A stretch of 64,000 nt of DNA from Haladaptatus pallidirubidus (GCF_020700235.1 NZ_CP085307.1:434001-498000), one strand, 5' to 3'. Counted from the first letter of the stretch, positions 27,330-36,430 are shown. Notes: a model not told the origin generated them from the sequence alone. Translations and numbers: made by a program.

Positions 27330-28292
27330 ATGACGCTCGCAATCGAAACCGCCGGTCTGCGCAAGTCCTTCGGTGAAACGCTTGCCGTGGACGGCATCGA
27401 CCTCCAGATTCCCCGAGGAACCGTATTCGGTCTCCTCGGTCCCAACGGCGCTGGGAAAACGACGATGATCCGGATGCTCGCGACGCTGCTCCGCCCAGAT
27501 GCGGGCACCGCGACCATCCTCGGACACGACGTTGTGCGGGATGCGGCTGCGGTTCGCGCGAAGGTGAGCCTCACCGGCCAGTACGCCTCCATTGACGAGG
27601 AACTAACTGGTCGCGAGAACCTCGTTCTCGTCGGGCGCCTGCTCGGATTCTCGTGGCGCAATGCCGGTGAGCGCGCCGACGAGCTGCTCGACTCCTTCGG
27701 CCTCGCCGAGGCGGCCAGGCGACAGGTGCGTACGTATTCTGGCGGCATGAAACGTCGCCTCGACGTCGCCGCGAGCTTGGTCGTCACGCCCGAGGTGCTC
27801 TTTCTAGATGAGCCGACGACGGGCCTCGACCCGCGTAGCCGGAACCAGGTCTGGGCCATCATCCGTGCCATCGCTGCCGAGGGAACGACCGTGCTCCTCA
27901 CCACACAGTATCTGGACGAGGCAGACCGTCTGGCGGATCGGCTCGCCGTGATCGACGATGGGCGAGTCATCGCCGAGGGCACGAGCCGCGAACTGAAGGC
28001 CGCCGTAGGTGCCAGCACGTTCCACGTCCGTCTGCACGACCCGGGACGGCGTGCGGAGGCCGAGACAATCCTCGGGGACCTCCTCGGCGTGGAGATCCTC
28101 GACGGAGCCGACCGTGACACGCTCTCCGCAAGCATCACGGATGACGAGAACGCGGCAGCGGCGCTCTCGGCGCTCGCGGGCGCCGGTGTGCGCGTCGCCG
28201 AGTTCTCGCTCGGACAGGCAAGTTTAGACGAGGTGTTCCTGGCACTGACAGGCCGCCCCGCGGAGAACGAGGCCGAGGAGGTGGCAGCATGA
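27330..28292 (+). CDS. ABC exporter ATPase, DrrA type (actinobacterial-like)
   Basis: 320 residues. Walker A GPNGAGKTTM, Q-loop VSLTGQYASIDEELTGREN, signature YSGGMKRRLD, Walker B VLFLDEPTTGLDPRSRNQVW and switch His position replaced in TTQYLDEADRLADR (the usual Gln of this class). The C-terminal extension VAEFSLGQASLDEVFLALTG is the hallmark of DrrA, the ATPase of daunorubicin-type antibiotic exporters. The gene is visibly richer in G+C than its neighbours, with Arg/Ala-rich codon use, and is preceded by a strong Shine-Dalgarno site, unusual for leaderless haloarchaeal genes. It overlaps the permease gene by 4 bases (ATGA). This looks like transfer from an actinobacterium. Confidence 0.93.
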   Translation: MTLAIETAGLRKSFGETLAVDGIDLQIPRGTVFGLLGPNGAGKTTMIRMLATLLRPDAGTATILGHDVVRDAAAVRAKVSLTGQYASIDEELTGRENLVLVGRLLGFSWRNAGERADELLDSFGLAEAARRQVRTYSGGMKRRLDVAASLVVTPEVLFLDEPTTGLDPRSRNQVWAIIRAIAAEGTTVLLTTQYLDEADRLADRLAVIDDGRVIAEGTSRELKAAVGASTFHVRLHDPGRRAEAETILGDLLGVEILDGADRDTLSASITDDENAAAALSALAGAGVRVAEFSLGQASLDEVFLALTGRPAENEAEEVAA

Positions 28293-29128
28293 GCACCGAG
28301 ACCACGGAGGCGCCACTCGTAGCGGAGGAGGACCTGAGCGACGTCCTCTCGCAGGCCGAGCGCCCGCCACGTGCCGGAGCCGTCTCCGCCTCGCTCACCC
28401 TTGGATGGCGGGCCCTCTTGAAAATCAAGCACGTACCGTTCCAGCTGTTCGACGTCACGGCGTTCCCGCTCATGTTCACGTTACTATTCACCTTTCTCTT
28501 TGGAGGCGCCCTCGCGGGGTCGCCCAGCGAGTACATTCAGTTCCTCTTACCGGGCATCCTCGTGCAGTCCATCGTCTTCATCACCGTCTACACCGGTTTT
28601 GGACTCAATACGGACATCGACAACGGCCTGTTCGATCGTTTCCAGTCGCTCCCGATCTGGCAACCCGCACCTATCGTCGGCGCGCTCTTAGGCGATGTCA
28701 TGCGCTACACCATCGCCGCGGTGATGGTCATCGGGCTCGGCGTCGTGCTTGGCTTCCGGCCTGGGGCCGGTTTCTTGGGAGTGTTCCTCGCGCTGGCGCT
28801 CGTACTCGTGTTCGCGTTCAGCCTCTCCTGGATCTGGATCGTCGTCGGGCTGACCGTCGAAAAGCCCGAGTCCGTCATGACTATGAGCTTTCTCTTGCTG
28901 TTCCCGCTCACGTTCGTGTCCAACATCTTCGTCGACCCTGCAACCATGCCAGGGTGGCTCCAAATCGTGGTTGGCGTCAACCCGGTCACGCACCTCGCAG
29001 ACGCCACCCGCGGTCTCATGCACGGTGGCGTAAAGTTCGTGGACGTCGCGTGGGTGCTCGTCACTTCCGCTTTGATCGTCGCCGTCTTCGCGCCGCTATC
29101 GCTCCGGAAGTACCGCAAGGAGCGGTAG
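28289..29128 (+). CDS. ABC-2 permease, DrrB type
   Basis: 279 residues. A 45-residue acidic leader is followed by about six membrane helices: FPLMFTLLFTFLFGGAL, LLPGILVQSIVFITVYTGFG, the central IAAVMVIGLGVVLGF, FLALALVLVFAFSLSWIWI, SFLLLFPLTFVSNIF and the last ALIVAVFAPLSLRKYR. The motif GLNTDIDNGLFDRFQSLPI after helix 2 is the DrrB/ABC-2 signature. It forms the membrane half of the exporter with the ATPase just upstream. gaggaggtg lies 7-15 bases before the ATG. Composition matches the ATPase and not the flanks. Likely cargo is a hydrophobic drug or secondary metabolite (family knowledge). Confidence 0.92.
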   Translation: MSTETTEAPLVAEEDLSDVLSQAERPPRAGAVSASLTLGWRALLKIKHVPFQLFDVTAFPLMFTLLFTFLFGGALAGSPSEYIQFLLPGILVQSIVFITVYTGFGLNTDIDNGLFDRFQSLPIWQPAPIVGALLGDVMRYTIAAVMVIGLGVVLGFRPGAGFLGVFLALALVLVFAFSLSWIWIVVGLTVEKPESVMTMSFLLLFPLTFVSNIFVDPATMPGWLQIVVGVNPVTHLADATRGLMHGGVKFVDVAWVLVTSALIVAVFAPLSLRKYRKER

Positions 29129-29814
29129 CACCGATTTCGGTCGAGGTTGCGAGTGAACCTACATGACCGACGCACGCTCCACCGACTCTAAGTGTTCGCT
29201 GATTAATTGACTAAGATCTAACTGATGTCTGAGGAAAAACAGCGTTGATCGAAGAAACGTATTAAAATAGTTAACGTTGCAAGTGACGCATCACTTCTTC
29301 CTTCCACGGCCGAAGTCTCAAAACTCACCCGAGATGTCGAAGGAATATTTGAAGCTAAAATTAAGCAAGTCATTACGACTATTCAAAATGGGAATAATCC
29401 TCGAAGATTCCAGGTTATGTTTCCGATCGTGGCCTGAACCGACAGCGTCCGATGCGACTATCTTCTCGAAGATGCCCGGGATGCGGTCGATGAATAAAAT
29501 GGTTTTAATATAATAAATTTCGATTCGGATCGTTCGCTGACGAGCGGAGTCCATCTGATTGATATACTGCACGTCGAATTTCAGCGACTTCGAGAATCTG
29601 ATCGAAGACTTCGCGGTGGAATTGCTCATGTCGGACGACTGTGTACACATTTATTGGTTAGTGACATCCGAATGTATGGATTAGAAGGATATTGATTGCA
29701 AGAAATAAAATAGAATCATCCAGAATTTGTAAGTCACACAATTATAGTATCTACATTTACTATTGGCAACAACATTGAATAGAGAAAGCTGAATGATGGA
29801 CAGTATGGATAACT
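29129..29814. other. AT-rich gap with short degenerate coding scraps
   Basis: A plus-strand scrap at about 29271-29440 reads ASLLPSTAEVSKLTRDVEG and TTIQNGNNPRRFQ before a stop, and a minus-strand scrap at 29516-29648 reads VVRHEQFHREVFDQILEVAE to a stop. Both look like pieces of former proteins, but I recognise no family. The remainder is AT-rich and without signal. Confidence 0.35.
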
Positions 29815-30030
29815 ATGCCCGACGATAACGAAAAGAGAGTACGAAGAACGCAGGGCGAGCTCGCCCAAGACCGCAAGCCACTGGATGTAGTGGCAGTCAG
29901 TAAGGCGCCTGAATCCTCAACGAGCGAAATCACAGACACGGTTGGAGGGCCCCACTGGTCGGCCGATACCGTGTTGGACGATTTTGCGGAAAACAAGGAG
30001 ATTCGTAAGAGGTCGGTAGATGTAACATGA
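29815..30030 (+). CDS. Small hypothetical protein, first gene of an overlapping pair
   Basis: 71 residues, hydrophilic and without a membrane segment: MPDDNEKRVRRTQGELAQ at the start and SADTVLDDFAENKEIRKRS near the end. I recognise no family. Its stop overlaps the start of the next gene as ATGA, so the two are very likely translated together. It may be a cytoplasmic partner or assembly factor for the exported protein that follows (inference only). Confidence 0.5.
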   Translation: MPDDNEKRVRRTQGELAQDRKPLDVVAVSKAPESSTSEITDTVGGPHWSADTVLDDFAENKEIRKRSVDVT

Positions 30031-30617
30031 GTGTTTCAGCGTTACTTCATATCGTAATTCTCGATCGTGAACGGCAAATCCGACCCAATCTACGGCACGT
30101 ATTCACCCTCTTTATCGTTCTTCAACTTCTGTCTACAGCGTTTGTCTCTCCTGTTGCAGCGAACGCAAACGCGGAAGACAAAAATTCGGCGATGTCATCT
30201 CACGAGTCTTCACTCAGTAATGACCTCACTACCGCGGAAGAACTACAGGTGGAAACTCATTCAGACGACGATTGCATCCCAGATGAAGGTGAGGGGACGA
30301 ATAACTGCGATAACACGAGGACGACGAATTCCCGCGGCTGTGACCCGGGTGACGATAGAAACGCGGATCAGAAGAATACTGGTGACAGTGGCAGCGATGA
30401 CACCCCGGCCAATAACGACCCTGACTCGGGCTCCAATGGGGAGGGAACAGCAAGCATTCACTCACCGACGACGGAATCCAGCACTGAGACATCGGAAGGA
30501 TCAGAACAAATGGATGCGCCTGGGTCCGGAATGCTTCCAGACATCAACTCACCGATGATAGCGCTGCTTGGGTTGCTCTGCGTGGTGGGTGGGTTGATAG
30601 CCCTGATTCGTCAGTAA
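30027..30617 (+). CDS. Exported surface protein with acidic Ser/Thr-rich stalk and C-terminal anchor
   Basis: 196 residues. A positively charged start and the hydrophobic run VFTLFIVLQLLSTAFVSP ending ANANA look like a signal peptide. The middle (about 55-165) is low-complexity, rich in Asp, Asn, Ser, Thr and Gly, with three cysteines (DDCIPDEG, NNCDN, RGCDPGDD), typical of haloarchaeal surface stalks that carry glycans. The last 22 residues, SPMIALLGLLCVVGGLIALI, form a membrane anchor. It lacks the PGF-CTERM sorting motif. It is coupled to the small upstream gene. The function is unknown; a cell-surface or S-layer-associated role is inferred. Confidence 0.65.
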   Translation: MSVSALLHIVILDRERQIRPNLRHVFTLFIVLQLLSTAFVSPVAANANAEDKNSAMSSHESSLSNDLTTAEELQVETHSDDDCIPDEGEGTNNCDNTRTTNSRGCDPGDDRNADQKNTGDSGSDDTPANNDPDSGSNGEGTASIHSPTTESSTETSEGSEQMDAPGSGMLPDINSPMIALLGLLCVVGGLIALIRQ

Positions 30618-31300
30618 AGGGTCTCTCATCCTTACGATGCCCGTAGTGGCTTGCCGATTGATAGTACCGGACGAATCTGCTGATACATAGGCTGCACTGC
30701 ACCACTCGTCGATTACGATGATCGAGATCGACACGGTTCCACTCCGTGACCGCTAGCAGGGCGCTTCTTCATTGTTTGTGACTATTATATCAAAATATAT
30801 ATATATAAATTTAGATATACTACACCTATTTATCTAATTTTCAAACCAAGTCTAAACTCACCTCACTTAACCAATATTCAGTTGGGTCGAGTTCTGAGCG
30901 AGGATGCAAACCAGCCTCCATCGGCTCAATTTTATAGGCATAGCAGGCCGAGTATCTCGAGATCAAGTCCCGAGGCAGTTAACTGAGCACTTCCCTGATC
31001 TGCTAGTCAAAGTGATTGCCTGAGAGGTTTCACACCGAGCGCAACGACAGGCACACACTGCAAAGTACGACCCCGTAACTAACGAAAGTGCCTCAATAGA
31101 CGAGTAAAGAACCTATTTGAGTAATTTTCGTTGATTAGTCTCAACTGTGATATTGTTACACATACTCAGTGAACAGTATCTAATGATCAATTGAATACTT
31201 TCATCAGCCGCCAGAGCATGTTTATAACTACCGTCCCTAGCGAGCATGGAGTGGTCCCTGAGGATTGGACGTGGGGGCTTCAAAAAGAGGGAGAAAGACA
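30618..31300. other. AT-rich intergenic region
   Basis: About 680 bases, with a very AT-rich tract at 30782-30845. I see no coding frame with support. It probably contains the promoter of the HalOD1 gene and the 3' end of the surface-protein transcript. Confidence 0.5.
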
Positions 31301-31588
31301 ATGGGAGAGAGCAATACTAATACACCGAGTGACGACCAGAGTACAGCAAGAGAGCCATCAATCACTGTCCTTATTCATGAAGCAATCGCAACACAAAAAA
31401 AGTCAGACCTGAACGACTGCCCACCCTTGTACGACGTTGTGAATCCAGATGCACTCGATAAACTGTTTGCCCCAACACGAAAGACCGAACGGCATGGAAC
31501 AGTGACCTTCAAATATTGTGGCTTTCAGGTCACTGTTAACGCTGATCGGACTGTCGAGCTCGAACCAATCGATGCCAAGAGTAGCTAA
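31301..31588 (+). CDS. HalOD1 output-domain protein
   Basis: 95 residues from MGESNTNTPSDD; an in-frame ATG 36 bases upstream is less likely. The core reads EPSITVLIHEAIATQKK, CPPLYDVVNPDALDKLF, then TVTFKYCGFQVTV with a final strand VELEPID. This is the HalOD1 domain, a haloarchaeal output module predicted to act in signalling and gene control. It converges on an HTH_10 regulator with 14 bases between the stops. A second HalOD1/HTH_10 pair lies at 47739-48759. Confidence 0.85.
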   Translation: MGESNTNTPSDDQSTAREPSITVLIHEAIATQKKSDLNDCPPLYDVVNPDALDKLFAPTRKTERHGTVTFKYCGFQVTVNADRTVELEPIDAKSS

Positions 31589-31602
31589 GATTTGGTCACT
31601 TT

Positions 31603-32313
31603 TCACTCAGAGACCACATCTTCGTCGGAATTGATCCCTCTTGGTTCCGGTGGCTCTGGTGTACCGGCACCACTGACGAGCACGTGATCGACAAGAGTGC
31701 CATGACCGCGTCTGAGTCGTTCGGAGAGCGCTTGATGCGAGACTCCGAGCTCCTCTGCGAGATCCTCTGTCGTGACATCACGCGGAATTGAATAATACCC
31801 TCGACTAGCGGCGAGCTGCAGTGCCCGTTGCTGTGTGTCTGTCAATCCAAATCGATCTCGATAGTTTCTACTGAACTCGTAGATGTTCTCGATATTGAAA
31901 TCGATGCCCTGTTCTTCACAACACTCGGTCGTCCGTCTCACTGCATCGTGATCAGCGAATAAAAGCCTGAGATACCAGGCATCGCCGTGGCAAGTTGCAG
32001 TAAGAATAGTTCCGTTCTCCTCGACAAGAGTTCGAATGAGATAGTCGACGTGGTCGACCCATTCAAGCTGGTAGAGAAAATCAGTCTCAAGATCTGCGAT
32101 CAGTTGGAAGTCCGCAACGCTATCGTCGTCTGTTAATGCGTCTTCAAGAGCGAGGCGATCTTCCGTTTCGATCCACATGAACGGCATCAGAATGTCCTGG
32201 TTGGTTGCAGCCATCTGCTCGATTTCGAAATTCACGGTTTCAAGGGTGCTAAGAGTGTGCTCAAGCGCAAACTGCTTAGCAGGAAAACTGACTTCTACGA
32301 TTGTTCCGCCCAT
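31603..32313 (-). CDS. Bat-type HTH_10 transcriptional regulator
   Basis: 236 residues. The N-terminal domain begins TIVEVSFPAKQFALEHTL, and the middle has LYQLEWVDHVDYLIR and CHGDAWYLRLLFAD, as in bacterio-opsin-activator-like sensors. The C-terminal HTH_10 is intact: LTDTQQRALQLAASRGYYSI, then LAEELGVSHQALSERLRRGH. A short Pro/Glu-rich tail follows. It is paired with the HalOD1 gene tail to tail and clearly paralogous to the regulator at 48109. Confidence 0.9.
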   Translation of the reverse strand: MGGTIVEVSFPAKQFALEHTLSTLETVNFEIEQMAATNQDILMPFMWIETEDRLALEDALTDDDSVADFQLIADLETDFLYQLEWVDHVDYLIRTLVEENGTILTATCHGDAWYLRLLFADHDAVRRTTECCEEQGIDFNIENIYEFSRNYRDRFGLTDTQQRALQLAASRGYYSIPRDVTTEDLAEELGVSHQALSERLRRGHGTLVDHVLVSGAGTPEPPEPRGINSDEDVVSE

Positions 32314-32352
32314 ATAGGGATCTATCTCGTCATCTCATATCTATCTTTTTAA

Positions 32353-32800
32353 GTGCATAAGTTGGCGTGGTCGTCGATTGAGAATATTTTGACTGGGATT
32401 CAAATCCAAGAAGCACGTGAATGGACGTGCTCTCCTGGGCGCTCGTGGCGCTATGAACAGTTCAAGACGATGCGCCAGCTGCATGATGCCGACCGTGGTA
32501 GATTCACGTCCGTACCGGATTTTGGGGTATATGAGGACGTTCACGAACTCGACTTCTCGTCGTTGTAGCCGAATATCATCGTCACGCGGAACGTGAGTCC
32601 GGAGAAGAACCGCTGTGAGTGCCATGCCGGTCAGGAGGACGTACCCTTGACCGACTACAGATCGTTACCGCTGACAAGGGGTATGATTGGGACGACCTCC
32701 GCGAAGAAATTCGGGACGCTGACGTTCGACCAGTGATCAAACATTGGGAGTTCTACCCGCTGGATATACCGGGAACAACGGTTTTCTGTTGGAATCTTAG
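32353..32800 (+). pseudogene. IS5-like transposase relic
   Basis: A first piece (32353-32568) reads AWSSIENILTGIQIQEAREW. After a gap and frame change a second piece (32640-32770) reads IVTADKGYDWDDLREEIRDA and RPVIKHWEFYPLD. The ADKGYD and RPVIKHR-like steps are the central DDE-transposase region of haloarchaeal IS5-type elements. The N-terminus and the final catalytic Glu region are missing. No terminal repeats are evident. Confidence 0.6.
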
Positions 32801-33272
32801 CACGAAACTTCTGCTATTTTCTCGTGGATTCCTTCGTTCGACGATCGAACGTGAGCGTCTGCAAATTCCTCTCAATTTGAAGGTAACTCAACAGTTGCTG
32901 TGCTAAATATAGAGATGGCTTCAGCACGACCGTTAGCAAGAGAGGGAGGTGAGTCAATATCCACTGGCGACGGGGTTGTCAGCGGCCGTCACGGCTGCTA
33001 TCCGCGCGCTTGCTTGGTGATTGAGCTGCCCCGGGGAATTGGTAGAACCCGTAGAGAACCTCACTACGCGGTTTGTAGAGCTTGGCATAATAGACCCATT
33101 TGAGATGTAGAGGAAGTTCGACTGCCCGGGGTCGTCATCGAAATAAACCATAACACTGCCGTCAGCGTTCTTGCTGCTCAGGCGAATAGGATATCAATGT
33201 CTGCTTTTAGCCAATCGAATGATCCAGATACTTCAGTACCGTATCGTAAGCCCCTTCCGCAGTAATACGGTG
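32801..33272. other. Gap without a supported gene
   Basis: Short frames exist on both strands, for example 32954-33151 on the minus strand (MVYFDDDPGQSNFLYISNG), but none shows a recognisable domain. The region borders transposase debris and is probably degenerate sequence. Confidence 0.4.
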
Positions 33273-34406
33273 TCAATTATCATCTGGCGTTCTATCTCGC
33301 AGGAGAATATGACCGCGTGACCGGATACGGTTTAGCCACGGAGTATGACTTCCGCCAATTTCTATGACGTTCATCTTCGCCATGAAGAGATAGATCGCCA
33401 GCGAAAGAACGTATACGAGTGGCGTCATAACCAGGTGCCACAGAACCGTCGTCGTGAGATCGACCCCGATCTCCGGACGCCAAACTCTGTTCATTGTCCG
33501 GAAGAGACGAATTAGTGGAACGTGAAGCAGATATATCCCGAGGGCGTGTCGCCCCACTTTCGGGAGAATCGTATTCTTCCCCAACTTTGGATTCGAGAGC
33601 ACGTATGCGAAGAGAGCAAGAACGAAGAATATCGTCGAAATGGAATACTCTGTTAAGTATATTTCTTGATATATAAGGTTGTCACGAATGATGTAGCCGA
33701 TCGCATACTGCTCGACGAGTTGGACTCCTGCGAGGAAGCAGACTGCTGCAAAATAGATGTGACTACGATTCTCGTCCGGTGTCCAGTCGACCGAGTTGAT
33801 TTGGTATCCGAGAGCGACGTAGAAGAATCCAAAGAAGAGGGCGTCCCGTGTTTGAAACGGTACGTTGACGAGCATTTGATAATTCGTTTCGATAAGGCCA
33901 ACGATGTGAACAAGCACAGCAACGGGCAACAGATAGCGGGTTTGTCTGAACTTGACGAAGCAAGCGACGAATACGAGAGAGAATATCAATGCAGTCAGAA
34001 ACCATAGTGGAACGGCAAGTGCGCTTCCATAGTACAGTAGATCAAGTGTGGAGATGTCGCCGAGGCCGCGAGCGATTAGGGCATTCGTTACAGGAACGCC
34101 TTGGAGTAATGCGATGCCTATTACTGCAGTCACAGAGAGTAATCTCCCGAACAGATAGATTGAACCTAGTTTTCGAACGGAGCCGCTCACGGTAGATTTG
34201 ACGTTGTCCACATTCACCGTCTCTGCGAGAAAGTATCCGGACGTTGCGAAAAAGAACGGGACGTCGAATTGACCGATTGTGTCTATCACGAAGTAGATGT
34301 AATTCCCGTATGTTCCGAAGCCTTGAAACGGTTGAACGTGTGCGATAACGATAAAAAATATAGCGACTGCTCGCAAGGTATCTATGCTGTGGATTCTATT
34401 ACTCAT
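33273..34406 (-). CDS. Membrane acyltransferase (acyltransferase 3 / OafA-like)
   Basis: 377 residues with about ten membrane helices. The start RIHSIDTLRAVAIFFIVIAHV contains the family's LR-AI--V--H pattern with the catalytic His. Further family features are FFFATSGYFLAE and LGIYLLHVPLIRLF near the C-terminus. Such enzymes O-acylate sugars of surface polysaccharides, glycolipids or antibiotics from cytoplasmic acyl-CoA. No glycan cluster is adjacent, so the acceptor is open. Confidence 0.88.
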   Translation of the reverse strand: MSNRIHSIDTLRAVAIFFIVIAHVQPFQGFGTYGNYIYFVIDTIGQFDVPFFFATSGYFLAETVNVDNVKSTVSGSVRKLGSIYLFGRLLSVTAVIGIALLQGVPVTNALIARGLGDISTLDLLYYGSALAVPLWFLTALIFSLVFVACFVKFRQTRYLLPVAVLVHIVGLIETNYQMLVNVPFQTRDALFFGFFYVALGYQINSVDWTPDENRSHIYFAAVCFLAGVQLVEQYAIGYIIRDNLIYQEIYLTEYSISTIFFVLALFAYVLSNPKLGKNTILPKVGRHALGIYLLHVPLIRLFRTMNRVWRPEIGVDLTTTVLWHLVMTPLVYVLSLAIYLFMAKMNVIEIGGSHTPWLNRIRSRGHILLRDRTPDDN

Positions 34407-34986
34407 CGTATCTCAAATATCCAGTAAGAAGTTACTTGCCCCTATTTAAAACGGCTACGATTATGGCGGGAATGCTGTAATCGATCGACGAGGCGGCTGA
34501 ACGACGCGTGGTGAGACTCATCACGCAGTTGGAGGAACAGCATGGCGCTCCAACGGTATTTACTGGAAATGGAATCAGCCTACAACTCGGCAGAAACGCG
34601 CCACCGGCAGCGGTGGTCAATTTTGACTGACCTCATCACTACAACGTTATAGTTTCAACTCAATGTCCTGATAAGCAGGAAGTCGCAGAATCCGTCTCGA
34701 TAGTATCGAGTTATTCTGCTGAGCTGTTTGGGGTTGGTCGGTCGGTTCCAGCAGCCACTGCAGCCTCAACTCCGGTGAACACTCCGTGAATAGTCAAGAA
34801 CAAGCCTGTCAGAAATGCAGCCCAAGAATCATTGTCTCACCGGGATCAACGGTAGTTGCAACGAGGTTGTGGAACTCCGACTTCCGTATCGTCACTAGAC
34901 TATCGCCAGTCGTTTCTCTCTATACTGACTGCGACTGACGTGCGTTCTCATTGGTATTAACTATCTCCTCACGAAAAATAGCAGTA
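34407..34986. other. Gap holding two gene fragments
   Basis: On the plus strand, 34475-34627 is open and ends RLITQLEEQHGAPTVFTGNG and APPAAVVNFD before a stop, with no start codon. On the minus strand, 34707-34920 reads SLVTIRKSEFHNLVATTVDP and, after a frameshift, FLTGLFLTIHGVFTGVEAAV to a stop, which looks like the end of a membrane protein. I recognise neither family. Confidence 0.35.
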
Positions 34987-35403
34987 TTATTTCGCCTCTG
35001 CTTTTGAGGGGTGTTCGACAAGGACGACCCCATTCCCATAGAGATCAGTTGCGACAGCTTCGATTCCGTAGGGCTGTTCCGTCGGCTCGGATGTGAATTC
35101 AACACTGCGTTCATGCAGCATTTCATACGTAGCCTGGCAATCATCCACAGTAAAGGCGAGTGCCGGTTGCCCCCCGTTCATTGCAGAGCGACGGTCAGCT
35201 TCCTCGCCATCAAACCAGTCAAGCGGTTCAAGGACGATTTCCACGGTATCATCCAGTTCGGCTCCGACAGTAACCCAACGCTGATCATCGGGTCCAAACG
35301 TCTCGTCTGTTGTCTTCTTTAGGCCGAGCTTTTCTGTGTAAAAGTTCAGTGCTTCGTCTTGGTCATCAACAATGCGAGTCGTGAGCTGGAGCTTTTTAAT
35401 CAT
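34987..35403 (-). CDS. VOC-superfamily (glyoxalase/bleomycin-resistance-like) protein
   Basis: 138 residues. It shows the paired beta-alpha-beta-beta-beta modules: LTTRIVDDQDEALNFYTEKLG at the start, VEIVLEPLDWFDG in the first module and LAFTVDDCQATYEMLHERSV in the second, ending DLYGNGVVLVEHP. Such proteins bind a metal and act as isomerases, dioxygenases or drug-binding resistance proteins. Metal ligands cannot all be assigned (the Glu of VLVEH is present). It is a single gene; the function is open. Confidence 0.88.
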   Translation of the reverse strand: MIKKLQLTTRIVDDQDEALNFYTEKLGLKKTTDETFGPDDQRWVTVGAELDDTVEIVLEPLDWFDGEEADRRSAMNGGQPALAFTVDDCQATYEMLHERSVEFTSEPTEQPYGIEAVATDLYGNGVVLVEHPSKAEAK

Positions 35404-35450
35404 GGTTTCCTCCGTCTCTGTAGATGCCGTTCAGTAGCAAATACGCTCGC

Positions 35451-35654
35451 CTAGTGGACTGAAAATGACCATCTGTACCCTTGCTGTCCACGTCGAGTTG
35501 CGGAGAAGTTGTCGGCTGTATCCGTAGCCTTCAGGGAGAGGTAGTTCACCGCTGTAACCTCCGCGACGGAAACAAGAGCATCCTCGTGAGGCACATCATC
35601 CTCACCAAACAGCACACAACCGGCCGCGTCAAAAATCCACTCGATTGAATTCAC
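35451..35654 (-). CDS. Small hypothetical protein coupled to the CDGSH gene
   Basis: 67 residues with a GTG start whose GTGA overlaps the stop of the upstream iron-sulfur gene, which favours real translation coupling. The text NSIEWIFDAAGCVLFGEDDV and SVAEVTAVNYLSLKATD has the acidic, balanced composition of haloarchaeal proteins. I recognise no family. Confidence 0.4.
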   Translation of the reverse strand: MNSIEWIFDAAGCVLFGEDDVPHEDALVSVAEVTAVNYLSLKATDTADNFSATRRGQQGYRWSFSVH

Positions 35655-36370
35655 TCCTCGGCATTCGTCGTGAAGCCAATTTTGCCATGAGTCCCATCAC
35701 AGAATGGTTTGTTTGCCGACCCACCACACCGACAAAATGCCGCCTCATCATGTCGAGTCGGTTTTCCCCCACCGTTCCAGAGTTCGAAGATCCCATCGAG
35801 AATAAGCGGTCCGTTCGGTGTCGGTGTCACGACTAACTTCCCATCGGGTTGGTCGTTACCATCTTCCCCATCGCTCGTGTCTGCGGTGTCACCTTCTTCA
35901 TCGTACTTGCCCTCGATATTTTCACCAATGGCTGGATCTGCCGACTTGTTTCCCTCTGCCTCGAAGACCCGTGTGTGACTGTTGTCACAGAGTAGTTCAT
36001 TCATTGTATGTCCGCAGCGACAGAGTCCGACTCGTGTATCTTCGAGGACGACTTCATCATTTGATCGAATCACAATATCGCCGTGCAGATACAACGGACC
36101 ATTAGCAGTGGTAGTGACTGTATTGGTAGAAGGAATGTGTTCAGGGACGCCATCGTCTGTTCGCTCGTAATGGAGTGCTCCCGTTGGACACCGTTCAATC
36201 ACTCGCGCTACCTCGCCAGCGTCAGCATTGTCGGCGTCGATCCAGGGTCGCTGGCTTGGATTAAACACTCCGGAAAGTCCCTCGGCACACTCTCGGACGT
36301 GAATACATCGATTGTGATCATAGCTAACCTCGATATCCTTCCCGTGGTATTCGTGGAGGTCTTCTTCCAT
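35651..36370 (-). CDS. Iron-sulfur protein: Fer4_19-type domain plus two CDGSH domains
   Basis: 239 residues in three modules. Residues about 8-65 are a mono-cluster ferredoxin-like domain: VSYDHNRCIHVRECAEGL and ERCPTGALHYE, with ligand Cys. Next comes a CDGSH-type domain with GLCRCGHTMNELLCDNSH, then an acidic linker of about 35 residues, then a second CDGSH domain with FCRCGGSANKPFCDGTHG. CDGSH domains hold a 2Fe-2S cluster through three Cys and one His and take part in redox or iron transfer. In the first, the usual CDGSH reads CDNSH, keeping Cys and His. It is followed by a tightly coupled small gene. Confidence 0.92.
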   Translation of the reverse strand: MEEDLHEYHGKDIEVSYDHNRCIHVRECAEGLSGVFNPSQRPWIDADNADAGEVARVIERCPTGALHYERTDDGVPEHIPSTNTVTTTANGPLYLHGDIVIRSNDEVVLEDTRVGLCRCGHTMNELLCDNSHTRVFEAEGNKSADPAIGENIEGKYDEEGDTADTSDGEDGNDQPDGKLVVTPTPNGPLILDGIFELWNGGGKPTRHDEAAFCRCGGSANKPFCDGTHGKIGFTTNAEE

Positions 36371-36430
36371 AGCCCTCCTTAGCGAGGCACCGACTTACCA
36401 ATTGAGATGGATTGATGGACACCCAACGGA

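Noticed and set aside
27122..28432. Long minus-strand frame of 436 codons opposite the DrrA-type ATPase
   Set aside because: GC-rich genes often have long open antisense frames. The text is Arg/Ser/Pro-rich with no domain, while the plus strand has a full ABC ATPase.
28405..29166. Plus-strand frame of 253 codons overlapping the DrrB-type permease
   Set aside because: Arg/His-rich shadow frame; the overlapping frame has the membrane permease with a good ribosome site.
29318..29650. Minus-strand frame of 110 codons
   Set aside because: Another frame in the same place (29516-29648) has more protein-like text; the long frame is Ser/Ile-rich and unsupported.
32396..32415. Text resembling a tRNA T-loop (ggattcaaatcc)
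   Set aside because: No acceptor, D-arm or anticodon stem can be built around it; it lies in a transposase relic.
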